A program made the position numbers and the translations under genes. Positions 7,069-14,591 of a DNA stretch of 16,331 nt are shown here, piece by piece (positions within the stretch are counted from its first letter, which is position 1; the number at the start of each line of letters is the position of its first letter). Location: the NCBI GenBank assembly GCA_964631965.1, contig CAZWAR010000069.1:1-16331 (forward strand). The letters are read 5' to 3'. A model generated the notes under the pieces. That model had not been told where the DNA came from. It ran no database searches and worked only from the letters and a program-made list of their open reading frames with translations. The DNA comes from CAIQPS01 sp964631965. Its GTDB lineage: Bacteria; Actinomycetota; Thermoleophilia; RBG-16-64-13.

Positions 7069-7105
7069 CTTCCCGGAGCCGCATCCCCTCCGCGGCTCCG
7101 GGAAG
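7069..7105 (+). terminator. Perfect 14-bp hairpin after the Mo enzyme operon
   Basis: CTTCCCGGAGCCGC at 7069-7082 and GCGGCTCCGGGAAG at 7092-7105 pair perfectly around a nine-base loop. It lies 43 bases after the beta-subunit stop and 74 bases before the regulator start. There is no T-run behind it, so it may be a Rho-independent-like terminator of the kind common in GC-rich Actinomycetota, a transcript stabiliser, or a dyad operator for the adjacent regulator. Confidence 0.6.
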
Positions 7106-7167
7106 GGCCTCTCCATGAGCGCCCGCAGTGCTGTGGCGGCAAGGGAGGCTGCGAAGCGGCGGGCGAC

Positions 7168-7182
7168 AAGGAGCCAGGTTTG
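7168..7182 (+). promoter_or_regulatory. Ribosome binding site fixing a TTG start
   Basis: AAGGAG at 7168-7173 is followed after CCAGGT by TTG at 7180. This places the first residue just before the conserved MerR helix (IQVLTIGEL) and decides the start against the upstream ATG at 7060. Confidence 0.7.
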
Positions 7183-8118
7183 ATCCAGGTACTGACGATC
7201 GGTGAACTCGAGCGGTTGAGCGGCGTGCCGCGAAGCACCATCCACTTCTATCTGAGCATCGGCCTGCTCCCCCGTCCGCAGAAGTCCTCGACCAGCCGCT
7301 CTCTCTACACGGAAGATCACGTGCAGATCCTCAAGAGCATCGCGGAACTCAAAGATGCGGGGTTCACATTGGCGGAGATCGAAGAGAAGTTGCAGGCCAA
7401 GGTGGACGAAGCAAACAAGTCGACTGTGGACCTGGCTGCTCAAGAGTACCAAAGGGTACACAAGCGCATCTTGGCGCTTGGCGCCCAGGAACTGACCGAA
7501 AAGGGCTACAAAGACACCCATATTACGTCCATCGTCCGGAAGCTCGGGATCACCACCGCCGTCTTCTACAGCCACTTCTCGAGCAAGCGCGCCCTTCTGG
7601 CGGAATGTGTACGATCCCTCACCGACTCGGGTCTCGAATACGTCGAATCGAAGGAGGCTGCCACCTCGGATCCTGCGGAGCGCCTGCTTTGGCTCTGCTT
7701 CAGTCACTCGCGCGTGTTCCGGCTGGGGGTCACGGCACTTACTCTCACGCGCCTGGAAGCGTACAAGGACGAGGGGGAGCTCTACACATCCATCCACGAG
7801 ACGTTCAACGAGATCGTCGCGCACATCGAACAGGATCTCTCGGGGGCGCTCGGTGAGAAGCGCGAGGCTCTCGGCGTACCGGACGAACTGGTCGCGCAGA
7901 GTTTGTTCGCCGCCTATGAGCAAACCATGTTCCGGATGCAGGCCGATTCAAAGTATCGACTGCAGGACGTGCTGCTCACCCATCTGTGGATCTTCCTAGC
8001 CATTCAGGCGGCGCGGAGCGGCGAGATCGATATCGATTCCCGCTTGGACCGGTATCGCGGGTTGATTGAGAAGCTGGCGTGGGAGCTTCCGCCGCCGCCC
8101 TCGCTACTCCAAGAGTGA
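7180..8118 (+). CDS. Hybrid transcriptional regulator: MerR-type HTH fused to a TetR-type domain
   Basis: With a TTG start at 7180 (AAGGAG at 7168-7173, six-base spacing) the protein is 312 aa. Residues 4-75 are a MerR winged helix: LTIGELERLSGVPRSTIHFY, then GLLPRP, then YTEDHVQILKSIAELKDAGFTL split over two parts, and a short helix. Residues 91-140 are a TetR/AcrR HTH: ILALGAQELTEKGY, ITSIVRKLGITTAVFYSHFSS, KRALLAECV, each part read in turn. The rest, to 312, is an all-helical TetR-like ligand/dimer domain. An earlier in-frame ATG at 7060 would add 40 residues of unlike composition and overlap the hairpin, so it is rejected. It lies 38 bases before the first FAD gene and probably controls this cluster in response to a pathway metabolite. 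Ligand unknown. Confidence 0.88.
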   Translation: MIQVLTIGELERLSGVPRSTIHFYLSIGLLPRPQKSSTSRSLYTEDHVQILKSIAELKDAGFTLAEIEEKLQAKVDEANKSTVDLAAQEYQRVHKRILALGAQELTEKGYKDTHITSIVRKLGITTAVFYSHFSSKRALLAECVRSLTDSGLEYVESKEAATSDPAERLLWLCFSHSRVFRLGVTALTLTRLEAYKDEGELYTSIHETFNEIVAHIEQDLSGALGEKREALGVPDELVAQSLFAAYEQTMFRMQADSKYRLQDVLLTHLWIFLAIQAARSGEIDIDSRLDRYRGLIEKLAWELPPPPSLLQE

Positions 8119-8156
8119 CTGTTCCGGCGTCTTTTCACCGGAAGGAGAGGAAAAAG

Positions 8157-9623
8157 ATGATCACGCGGCGCGAGCTGGCAGAGGTCGTAGGGGCGCAGAA
8201 CATCACAGACGATCTTTCGACTCTGGCCGCGTACGCCGGCGAGATGAGCTTCGTGCGCAGGATCCCCCCCCGTTTTGTCGTGAGGGTCGACGGCGCAGAT
8301 ACCACGCAGAGATTGGTGCGGTTGGCGAAAGAGACCAATACTGGACTGGTCCCGGTTAGCTCCTGTGCTCCCCACCTTCACGGCGACACGGTCCCCGCGG
8401 TGGCCGATACAATCGTGCTCGACCTCAGCGGCATGAAGAAGATCGATCTGGTGGACCGGGCCGAACGGGTCGCGTCGATGATCGAGCCGGGGGTGACTTT
8501 TGGAGAACTGAGCGCGGCGGTGGCCGGCAAGGCCCTTCGCCTGAACATGCCTCTTGCTCCTCGCGCGGGCAAGTCGGTGGTCGGCAGCATGCTGTCTCGC
8601 GAGCCGGTGATCATGCCCCACTATCACTGGGACATAGGAGATCCCCTTGGGTCGATGGAAGTGGTGTTCGGTACTGGCGATCTGTTCCGGACGGGTGCCG
8701 CCGCCGGTCCCGGCACCATAGAGGACCAGAGAGCGGCGGGCGGCGTACAGAAGGAGGCGGCCGGTCCCTCCGCGAACTCGCTTCATCGTTTGGTGCAGGG
8801 TTCTCAGGGAACGATGGGCATTGTCACCCGGGCCTCGGTGCGGTGCGAGCTTCTTCCCAAGCTCGAGCAGCCGTATTTCATAGGTGCCGCTGGTCCCCAG
8901 GACGTTCTGGAAGCCGCCTACTGGCTGCTCCGTCTGCGTCTCGCGAACGAGCTGTTCGTCCTCAACGCCACCGATCTCGCCGCTCTCGCCGCTGCGAACG
9001 GGCACGAGTATGGCGGGCGTGCCACCGGGCTGCCTGAATGGGTTCTGTTCTTCAACTTGGCGGCGTACGACTATCTGCCGGAGACGAGGATCGACGGCCT
9101 GAGGAAAGACACTGCGGATCTCCTGCAGCGGCTCGGGCACCAGACGTCCCAGACCCTGGCCGGGATCAGCGCCTGGGAGTTCCTCGAGGCCGTCCGCCGT
9201 CCGTCGGACGAGCCATACTGGAAGCTGCGCCGGGGTGGCGCCGTACAGGATATCTTCTACTTGAGCACCTGGGGCAAGATCCCCGAGCAGGTCAGGGTGA
9301 TGGCTGAGCTCGCCCAGACGGCCGGCTACGCGGCCGAGAAGATGGGCATCTACCTCCAGCCGGTGGTCCAGGGTGCCAGCTGCCACGTGGAATTCAGCCT
9401 GTTCTACGACCCGAGCGACCACACCGAGACAGCAGCAGTCAAGAGGCTCGCGACCTCCGCGATCACGCCGCTCATGAACTCAGGCGGCTTCTTCTCCAGA
9501 CCTTTCGGCCAAGCGGCGCGGGACATCATGAACCGGGACGCCGCCTCGGTGGAAGCGTTGAAGAAGTTCAAAGCCATCGTCGACCCGGCGGGCATTCTTA
9601 ATCCCGGCAAACTCTGCTTCTAA
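8157..9623 (+). CDS. FAD-linked oxidase (GlcD / D-2-hydroxyacid dehydrogenase-like), unusual FAD loop
   Basis: This 488-aa flavoprotein is of the PCMH/VAO type. Residues about 35-180 form the FAD-binding half (RRIPPRFVVRVDGADTTQRLVRLAKETN, with IVLDLSGMKKI and MIEPGVTFGELSAAV further on). Residues 214-230 (QGSQGTMGIVTRASVR) match the GSEGTxGI block of GlcD-like enzymes, and the end DPAGILNPGKLCF is the standard family C-terminus. The loop that normally reads PRGGGT reads VPVSSCAPHLHGDTVP (residues 65-80), without the glycine run. The start at 8157 is set by AAGGAG at 8142-8147. A TTCCGG/CCGGAA stem at 8122-8143 overlaps this site. It probably forms a complex with the following Fe-S protein and the second FAD protein. 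Substrate unknown. Confidence 0.85.
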   Translation: MITRRELAEVVGAQNITDDLSTLAAYAGEMSFVRRIPPRFVVRVDGADTTQRLVRLAKETNTGLVPVSSCAPHLHGDTVPAVADTIVLDLSGMKKIDLVDRAERVASMIEPGVTFGELSAAVAGKALRLNMPLAPRAGKSVVGSMLSREPVIMPHYHWDIGDPLGSMEVVFGTGDLFRTGAAAGPGTIEDQRAAGGVQKEAAGPSANSLHRLVQGSQGTMGIVTRASVRCELLPKLEQPYFIGAAGPQDVLEAAYWLLRLRLANELFVLNATDLAALAAANGHEYGGRATGLPEWVLFFNLAAYDYLPETRIDGLRKDTADLLQRLGHQTSQTLAGISAWEFLEAVRRPSDEPYWKLRRGGAVQDIFYLSTWGKIPEQVRVMAELAQTAGYAAEKMGIYLQPVVQGASCHVEFSLFYDPSDHTETAAVKRLATSAITPLMNSGGFFSRPFGQAARDIMNRDAASVEALKKFKAIVDPAGILNPGKLCF

Positions 9624-9636
9624 GGGAGGAACCGAG

Positions 9637-10893
9637 ATGGCGTTGGAAGATCATCAAGCGGACATGGAGTGTTGCTCGCGGTGCTCGGCCTGCAAGTTCA
9701 TACCCCTGGAGAAGGTCACCGGGTACGAGCACGTTAACATCTGCCCCAGCATCTCCCGCTACAACTTCCATACCTATTCCGGAGGCGGACGGATGGGCTT
9801 CGGCCTCGGTATCGTCCACGGGCGCGTCGACTACTCGCCGCGGGCGGCGCAGGTCATCTATAACTGCAACCTGTGCGGTGCCTGCGATGTGTCCTGCAAG
9901 TACGGTATGGAGTTCGATGTGCTCGAGCCGCTCTACTCCATGCGTGAGGAGTGCGCCGCGGCCGGCCTGGCTCCGAAGGTCTGGGACGAGCTGGTCGCGG
10001 GCATGAGCAAAGGGGCCCCGACCCTTCTCGAAGCCGCCGGCACGCGCGGCGAATGGGCCGCAGGCCTCGGTGCCAAGGACTACACGAAAGACAAGGTGGA
10101 CGTGATCTTCCACGCGGGTTGCCTTGCCGGAACCGACCCGGCTGCGGGCAAGGTGGCCCGGGCCGCGGTCTCGCTGCTCGAGAAGGCCGGAGTGGACGTC
10201 GGGATCGCAGGCGACAGAGAACTGTGCTGCGGCGGCCGCGCCTACGAGATCGGCTATCGCGGCAAGGCGATCGAGCAGGCCGAACGGAACGTGGCCCGGT
10301 TCAAGGAGTCGGGAGCGACGGAACTCGTCACCGGATGCGCGCACTGCTATCAGTACTTCAAAGTGCTCTACGCCAAGTTGGGGGTCGAGCACGGGCTGAA
10401 GGTCAGCCACGTCACTGAATACCTGGCCGATCTCGTCCGAGACGGGAAGCTCAAGCCGACCAGACCGGTGGAGATGATAGTGACCTATCATGACCCCTGT
10501 CATCTCGGTCGCCTCAGCGAGCCCTGGATCGACTGGCGGGGCGTGCAGCGGGAGCCGCACTTCCGCGTGTACGACCCTCCTCGGGTGCTGCGGCGCGGCA
10601 CCTACGGCGTCTACCAGCCGCCCCGAGAATTGCTCGAGAGTATTCCGGGCGTCAAGCTCGTGGAGATGGACCGGATCAAGGAATACGCCTGGTGCTGCGG
10701 AGCGGGCGGCGGTGTCGCCGAGACGAATCCCGAATTTTCCCGCTGGACGGCTGCCGAGCGCATATCGGAGGCGGAATCTACCGGCGCGGAGGCGGTCATC
10801 ACCGCCTGCCCATATTGCAGGAGAAACCTCGAGGGGCCTGCTAGTCGGCTCCAGGTCCTTGACGTCGTCGAGGTCTTGGACGAGGCGATTTAG
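9637..10893 (+). CDS. Iron-sulfur protein with two ferredoxin motifs and two CCG domains (GlcF/HdrD-like)
   Basis: This 418-aa electron-transfer protein is cytoplasmic or membrane-associated, with no signal peptide. Two N-terminal [4Fe-4S] motifs are Cys13/16/19/36 (with Cys12) and Cys77/80/83/87 (CNLCGACDVSC). Two CCG domains follow. The first has Cys162, Cys197-Cys198 and Cys234/237. The second has Cys288, Cys353-Cys354 and Cys391/394. In HdrB/HdrD-type proteins such CCG domains bind noncubane or [4Fe-4S] clusters. The gap between Cys288 and the CC pair in domain two is 64 residues, much longer than the first (34), because of an insertion around WIDWRGVQ to RRGTYGVYQPPR. GGGAGGA at 9624-9630 fixes the start. 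Lying between two FAD oxidases and before EtfBA, it is the likely wire between flavins. Confidence 0.9.
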   Translation: MALEDHQADMECCSRCSACKFIPLEKVTGYEHVNICPSISRYNFHTYSGGGRMGFGLGIVHGRVDYSPRAAQVIYNCNLCGACDVSCKYGMEFDVLEPLYSMREECAAAGLAPKVWDELVAGMSKGAPTLLEAAGTRGEWAAGLGAKDYTKDKVDVIFHAGCLAGTDPAAGKVARAAVSLLEKAGVDVGIAGDRELCCGGRAYEIGYRGKAIEQAERNVARFKESGATELVTGCAHCYQYFKVLYAKLGVEHGLKVSHVTEYLADLVRDGKLKPTRPVEMIVTYHDPCHLGRLSEPWIDWRGVQREPHFRVYDPPRVLRRGTYGVYQPPRELLESIPGVKLVEMDRIKEYAWCCGAGGGVAETNPEFSRWTAAERISEAESTGAEAVITACPYCRRNLEGPASRLQVLDVVEVLDEAI

Positions 10894-10903
10894 GGGGATC
10901 GGC

Positions 10904-12451
10904 ATGGCACTGGCGAAAGAGCACTACAGGACATTCGAGGTCATAGTCGGGCCGGAGAACATCACCGAGGACCCGGTGGACCTTGACGCCTACGCGTGGC
11001 GATCGGGGCTCGTGGCGCTGCTTCAGGAGCACCGGCCGCGCTTCGAGGCCATCCTCCTGCCGGGAAGCACGGCCGAGGTGCAGGCGATCGTGCGGCTCTG
11101 CAATCGACTCGGCGTGCAATTCAAAGCATCGAGTACCGGGTGGGGCGGCTATGCCGACCCCGGAGGCCCGGGTTGCATCAAGCTCGACCTGCGCCGAATG
11201 AACCGCATCCTCGAGATCAACGAGCAGAGCATGTATGCGGTCGTCGAGCCATACGTGACCAATGCCCAGCTTCAAGCCGAGTTGATGAAGAAAGGCCTCA
11301 ATTGCAACGTGAACGGGGCCGGAGGGAACACGTCCGCGATGCCTCTGGCGGCGCATGAGGGAATAGGGCATCTCAGCCAGGCGTGCAGCTTCGGGGAGCG
11401 AAACCTCCTGGCCGTCGAGTGGGTGACCCCCGATGGCGAGATCATCCGCACGGGGGCGCTGGGGGCCATCGGCGAGTGGTTCTGCGGCGATGGCCCCGGT
11501 CCGTCTCTGCGAGGTGTACTGCGCGGAAACGTCACTCCGCTCGGTGGACTCGGCGTGTACACGAAGGCGGCCACCAAGGTCTATCATTGGGGCGGCCCCG
11601 CAACCATGGAGCTCACGGGGACGTCACCTTCGTACTCCCCGGGGATAGAACCGGCCCGCCTTCTCATGCGCTACCTGTCGTTCCCGACGGAGGATGGCCG
11701 GACGTTAGCCGTTCGCCGGATCGGCGAGCATGAGATCGGCACTGTGCTTATGGGATTCAACGTGAACATGCTGGCGGCCAACATCGCGACGAGCAATGAA
11801 GAGGAACTCCAGTTGGCCGCCGAATATGGCAAGGAGATCCTCGGGCCCGGCTTTGTCCTTGGAGTGGTGGGCACCTCCGAGCGAGACTTCGAGTACAAGA
11901 AGCAGGTGATCGACCTGGTGCTGCGGGACGCCGGAGGCAGCTCGCTGAAGGCGGTGGAGGACCCGCACGTCCAGTACGCCCTGCTCTGGAGATGCGTCCG
12001 CGTGACCGCCTCGATCCGCGAGACGATGCGCGCGAGCGGGGCCTTTGCGGGGGAGGTGTTCGGCACCGACTCCTATGGGGTGCAGGCCAACTACATCCAG
12101 CATTCGCTAGAGGACAAGTCGGAGCTCATCAAGCGGGGCCTGGTCTACGGCGACAGCAACCTGCCGTTCCTCACGTCCATCGAACACGGTCATTTCGGGC
12201 ACTCGGAAGTCCTGCTACGCTACGCTCCCGGCCCCGCGATGCCCGAAGCGCTCATGGGCTACGTCGGCAAAGCAAACCAACACGCGGTGAACGGCCACTA
12301 CGGGATGCCACATCACGTCTTTGGTGATGGACAACATGACTTCTTCGGCCCATCCACGTCGAACTACACTCACTGGCTACGGCAGGTGAAAAAGGCCTTC
12401 GATCCGAATCAGGCGAGCGAAGCCAGCAACTACATCTCGGCCCAGAGCTGA
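10904..12451 (+). CDS. Second FAD-linked oxidase (PCMH/VAO-type)
   Basis: This 515-aa flavoprotein starts ten bases after the previous stop, preceded by a GGGGG purine run. The FAD half includes RPRFEAILLPGSTAEVQAIV (residues 45-64), then LCNRLGVQFKASSTGWGGYA, then LDLRRMNRILEIN and YAVVEPYVTNAQLQAEL. WVTPDGEIIRTGAL at about 173-186 is the usual strand before the second conserved block, here GPGPSLRGVLRGNV. GLGVYTKAATKVY at 216-228 corresponds to the GxxGI(V/I)T block. The C-terminus KKAFDPNQ is a weakened version of the family end. It is clearly paralogous in fold to the oxidase at 8157 but strongly diverged. The pair plus the CCG protein recalls GlcD/GlcE/GlcF, in which the second FAD subunit may be structural or electron-relaying. 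Substrate unknown. Confidence 0.83.
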   Translation: MALAKEHYRTFEVIVGPENITEDPVDLDAYAWRSGLVALLQEHRPRFEAILLPGSTAEVQAIVRLCNRLGVQFKASSTGWGGYADPGGPGCIKLDLRRMNRILEINEQSMYAVVEPYVTNAQLQAELMKKGLNCNVNGAGGNTSAMPLAAHEGIGHLSQACSFGERNLLAVEWVTPDGEIIRTGALGAIGEWFCGDGPGPSLRGVLRGNVTPLGGLGVYTKAATKVYHWGGPATMELTGTSPSYSPGIEPARLLMRYLSFPTEDGRTLAVRRIGEHEIGTVLMGFNVNMLAANIATSNEEELQLAAEYGKEILGPGFVLGVVGTSERDFEYKKQVIDLVLRDAGGSSLKAVEDPHVQYALLWRCVRVTASIRETMRASGAFAGEVFGTDSYGVQANYIQHSLEDKSELIKRGLVYGDSNLPFLTSIEHGHFGHSEVLLRYAPGPAMPEALMGYVGKANQHAVNGHYGMPHHVFGDGQHDFFGPSTSNYTHWLRQVKKAFDPNQASEASNYISAQS

Positions 12452-12485
12452 CCTGTGTCCAGGCCGAGAAGGGAGGAGCCAAACG

Positions 12486-13274
12486 ATGCTGACCATCGCG
12501 GTCTGCGCCAAGCAGGTGGTCGACCCGGAGGCGCCGCTCTCCGTGTTCCGCATAGCCGACGACGGCAAGAACTTGGTCCCGCCGCCCGGCACCCCTCCGG
12601 TGATCAGCACGTTCGACGAGAACGCGCTCGAAGCGGCGTTGAGGATCAAAGATGATGTGGGCGCGAGGGTGGTCGTGTTCAGTCTCGGGAGTAGGCTGGC
12701 GCAACCCGTGCTCAAGAAGCTGCTCGCTGCGGGAGCGGATGATCTGATCCTGCTGGACGATGAGGCGTTCGTGGACGTCGACAGCAGCAGCACCGCCTTG
12801 GCTCTTGCCAAGGCGATCGAGAAGATGGGCGGCGCCGACCTGGTCCTCTGCGGACGCCAGGCTGCCGACACCGATGCCGGTCAGGTGGGCTTCGGTATCG
12901 CCGAGATCCTCGGCCTGCCGGCGATCACCCTTGCCCGGAAGGTGCAGGTCGAGGGGACGAAGGTCAGGGTGGAGCGCGTGCTCCCCGATGGCTACGAGGT
13001 GGTGGAGGCCGCCCTTCCGGCGCTCGTCACGGCCAGCAACGAGATCGGCGAGCTCCGTTTTCCGCCCGTGAAGGCGGTGATCGCCGCGCAGAAGGTCCAG
13101 CCGACCTGTTGGAAGGCGAGCGAGCTGGGCCTCGACCTCTCCGGCTCGCGCCGGGCTGAGCTCGAAAACTACTTCGTCCCCGATCGCCGGTTTCGCTGCG
13201 AGATGATCGAGGGCGGCGCGGCGGACGGAGTCGCTGAGGGGATAGCCCTGCTCCTCAAGAGTAAGGTGGCCTAG
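12486..13274 (+). CDS. etfB: Electron transfer flavoprotein beta subunit
   Basis: This 262-aa EtfB protein begins MLTIAVCAKQVVDPE, carries FDENALEAALRIKD at 43-56, and the family block GRQAADTDAGQVG at 123-135 followed by IAEILGLP. In ETFs this subunit packs against EtfA and contributes the AMP or second FAD site. GGGAGGAG at 12471-12478 supports the start. The stop codon directly abuts the EtfA start, indicating coupled translation. Whether this ETF is the ordinary or the electron-bifurcating type cannot be decided from the residues I can read. The neighbouring GlcD-like oxidases recall LctD-EtfBC lactate dehydrogenase complexes, in which a FAD oxidase is paired with a bifurcating ETF. Confidence 0.92.
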   Translation: MLTIAVCAKQVVDPEAPLSVFRIADDGKNLVPPPGTPPVISTFDENALEAALRIKDDVGARVVVFSLGSRLAQPVLKKLLAAGADDLILLDDEAFVDVDSSSTALALAKAIEKMGGADLVLCGRQAADTDAGQVGFGIAEILGLPAITLARKVQVEGTKVRVERVLPDGYEVVEAALPALVTASNEIGELRFPPVKAVIAAQKVQPTCWKASELGLDLSGSRRAELENYFVPDRRFRCEMIEGGAADGVAEGIALLLKSKVA

Positions 13275-14270
13275 ATGAGCGAACAGCGGACGATTCTTCT
13301 CCTTGCCGAACGCAGGGGCGATGAGCTCGATAGGACCTGCCGGGAGCTGGTGACGGCGGCGAAGAATGTGGCTAGGGAGTGCGGCGCCTGCGTCGCTGCG
13401 TTGCTCGCCGGCGGCCCGGGCGAAGACAGCGCCCGGGAACTGGCCGGTATGGGCGTTGACAAGGTCTACGTGGTCGATGACCGGATGTTCTCGAGCTATG
13501 CCCCGGAGCCATACGTGGAGCTTCTCGCCCAGGCATGTTCCGAGATCCGTCCGACGCTGGTGCTCATGGCCCACTCCGACCTGGGCCGCGATCTGGCCCC
13601 CCGCCTGGCATTCCGCTTGGGCGCGGCCCTCGGCTCCAATTGCGTCGATCTGGCCTTCGACCCAGTCTCGGTGGTCCTTCGCGTCACCCGGCCGGTGTTC
13701 GGCGGCAAGGCTCACGGCTGCTTCAGCCTCCTCGGCCCCGGTCCCCAGGTCGTCACTCTGGCCCAGAAGGTGTTCGAGCCCGCTGCAACGGAGCAGGGCG
13801 GACACGGGGAAATACTGCCGTTCGTACCCACGATCGACCGGGCGAGGTTCAGGACCTCCGTCGTCGAGCGGGTCGTCGACAGCGACGCCGTTAGGCTCGA
13901 GGACGCCAGTGTAGTCGTGTCCGGAGGCCGGGGGATCGGGAGTGCCGAAGAGTTCGCCACCCTTCGGGAACTGGCCTTCGTACTCGGAGGTTGTGTCGGA
14001 GCGTCCCGGGCTGCAGTCGACAGCGGCTGGGTGCCGAGCAACCTTCAGGTCGGTCTGACGGGTTCCATCGTCAGTCCCAAGGTCTATCTGGCCATCGGCA
14101 TCTCCGGAGCCGCACAGCACATGGCGGGCTGCTCGTCAGCGGAGACGATCATAGCTATCAACAAGGACCCGGAAGCCCCCATATTCCAGCGAGCATCGCA
14201 CGGGGCGGTGGCCGACTGGCGGGAGGTTGTTCCGGCACTCATCGAGAAATGCCGTGCAAACATCGGCTAA
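13275..14270 (+). CDS. etfA: Electron transfer flavoprotein alpha subunit
   Basis: This 331-aa EtfA has a full C-terminal FAD domain: SGGRGIGS at 216-223, GASRAAVDSGW at 242-252, QVGLTGSIVSP at 258-268, GISGAAQH at 275-282 and INKDPEAPIF at 295-304. The usual QxGQTGK(T/I)V motif is altered to QVGLTGSIV, changing the Gln and Lys that sit next to the flavin in well-studied ETFs. The order here is EtfB then EtfA, starting immediately after the EtfB stop. It closes the five-gene run beginning at 8157 and should accept electrons from, or donate them to, the FAD/CCG proteins. The next gene begins 321 bases on, so the operon probably ends here. Confidence 0.92.
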   Translation: MSEQRTILLLAERRGDELDRTCRELVTAAKNVARECGACVAALLAGGPGEDSARELAGMGVDKVYVVDDRMFSSYAPEPYVELLAQACSEIRPTLVLMAHSDLGRDLAPRLAFRLGAALGSNCVDLAFDPVSVVLRVTRPVFGGKAHGCFSLLGPGPQVVTLAQKVFEPAATEQGGHGEILPFVPTIDRARFRTSVVERVVDSDAVRLEDASVVVSGGRGIGSAEEFATLRELAFVLGGCVGASRAAVDSGWVPSNLQVGLTGSIVSPKVYLAIGISGAAQHMAGCSSAETIIAINKDPEAPIFQRASHGAVADWREVVPALIEKCRANIG

Positions 14271-14591
14271 CATTCCGGACCCTGGAGACTCCATCGGGTG
14301 TTTGAGGTAAGCTCAACGACTTGAGTCTTGCGTTTGTGACGTTGCTTGGATCCATAGTGCGAGTCGGCAAATAGTTGTAGCATGGTAGAAGGGTCTGGCT
14401 GACACAATGGTCACCCGGAAAGGAGGGCGGGGAGGCGAAATACGCGAAATAGCCGCGGTCGACGATTGAACCAAGGCTAGCTGCAGCTTTCAAAGAATCC
14501 AGACATACGGCTGTTTGATTTTCAGGATGCGTCGAGCCAGTAACGTTCATGCAACGCCAACAGTATGGGCCGCAAGAACCAGGGGGGATCG
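14271..14591. other. Intergenic leader of the binding-protein gene
   Basis: No gene is supported in these 321 bases. Short arms TTGAG (14302-14306), CTCAA (14312-14316) and TTGAG (14321-14325) can form two alternative five-base hairpins. A weak TGGA/TCCA hairpin lies just after the etfA stop. I could not identify a promoter with acceptable spacing. The region likely contains the etfA transcript end and the start signals for the gene at 14592. Confidence 0.4.

Noticed and set aside
7060..7179. Upstream ATG as the start of the MerR-TetR regulator
   Set aside because: The extra 40 residues include the hairpin sequence and do not look like a regulator N-terminus. The TTG at 7180 has a perfect ribosome binding site.
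8079..8156. Upstream ATG as the start of the first FAD oxidase
   Set aside because: It lies inside the end of the regulator gene; the ATG at 8157 has AAGGAG at the right distance and begins a family-like N-terminus.
12252..14120. Long minus-strand open frame across the FAD2, etfB and etfA genes
   Set aside because: It spans three well-recognised + strand genes and has no start signal or family features; a compositional shadow.
14302..14325. TTGAG/CTCAA arms, with a similar CTCAA-TTGAG pair at 102-114, as a shared operator
   Set aside because: Five-base arms are expected by chance at this frequency and the two sites lie before unrelated genes.
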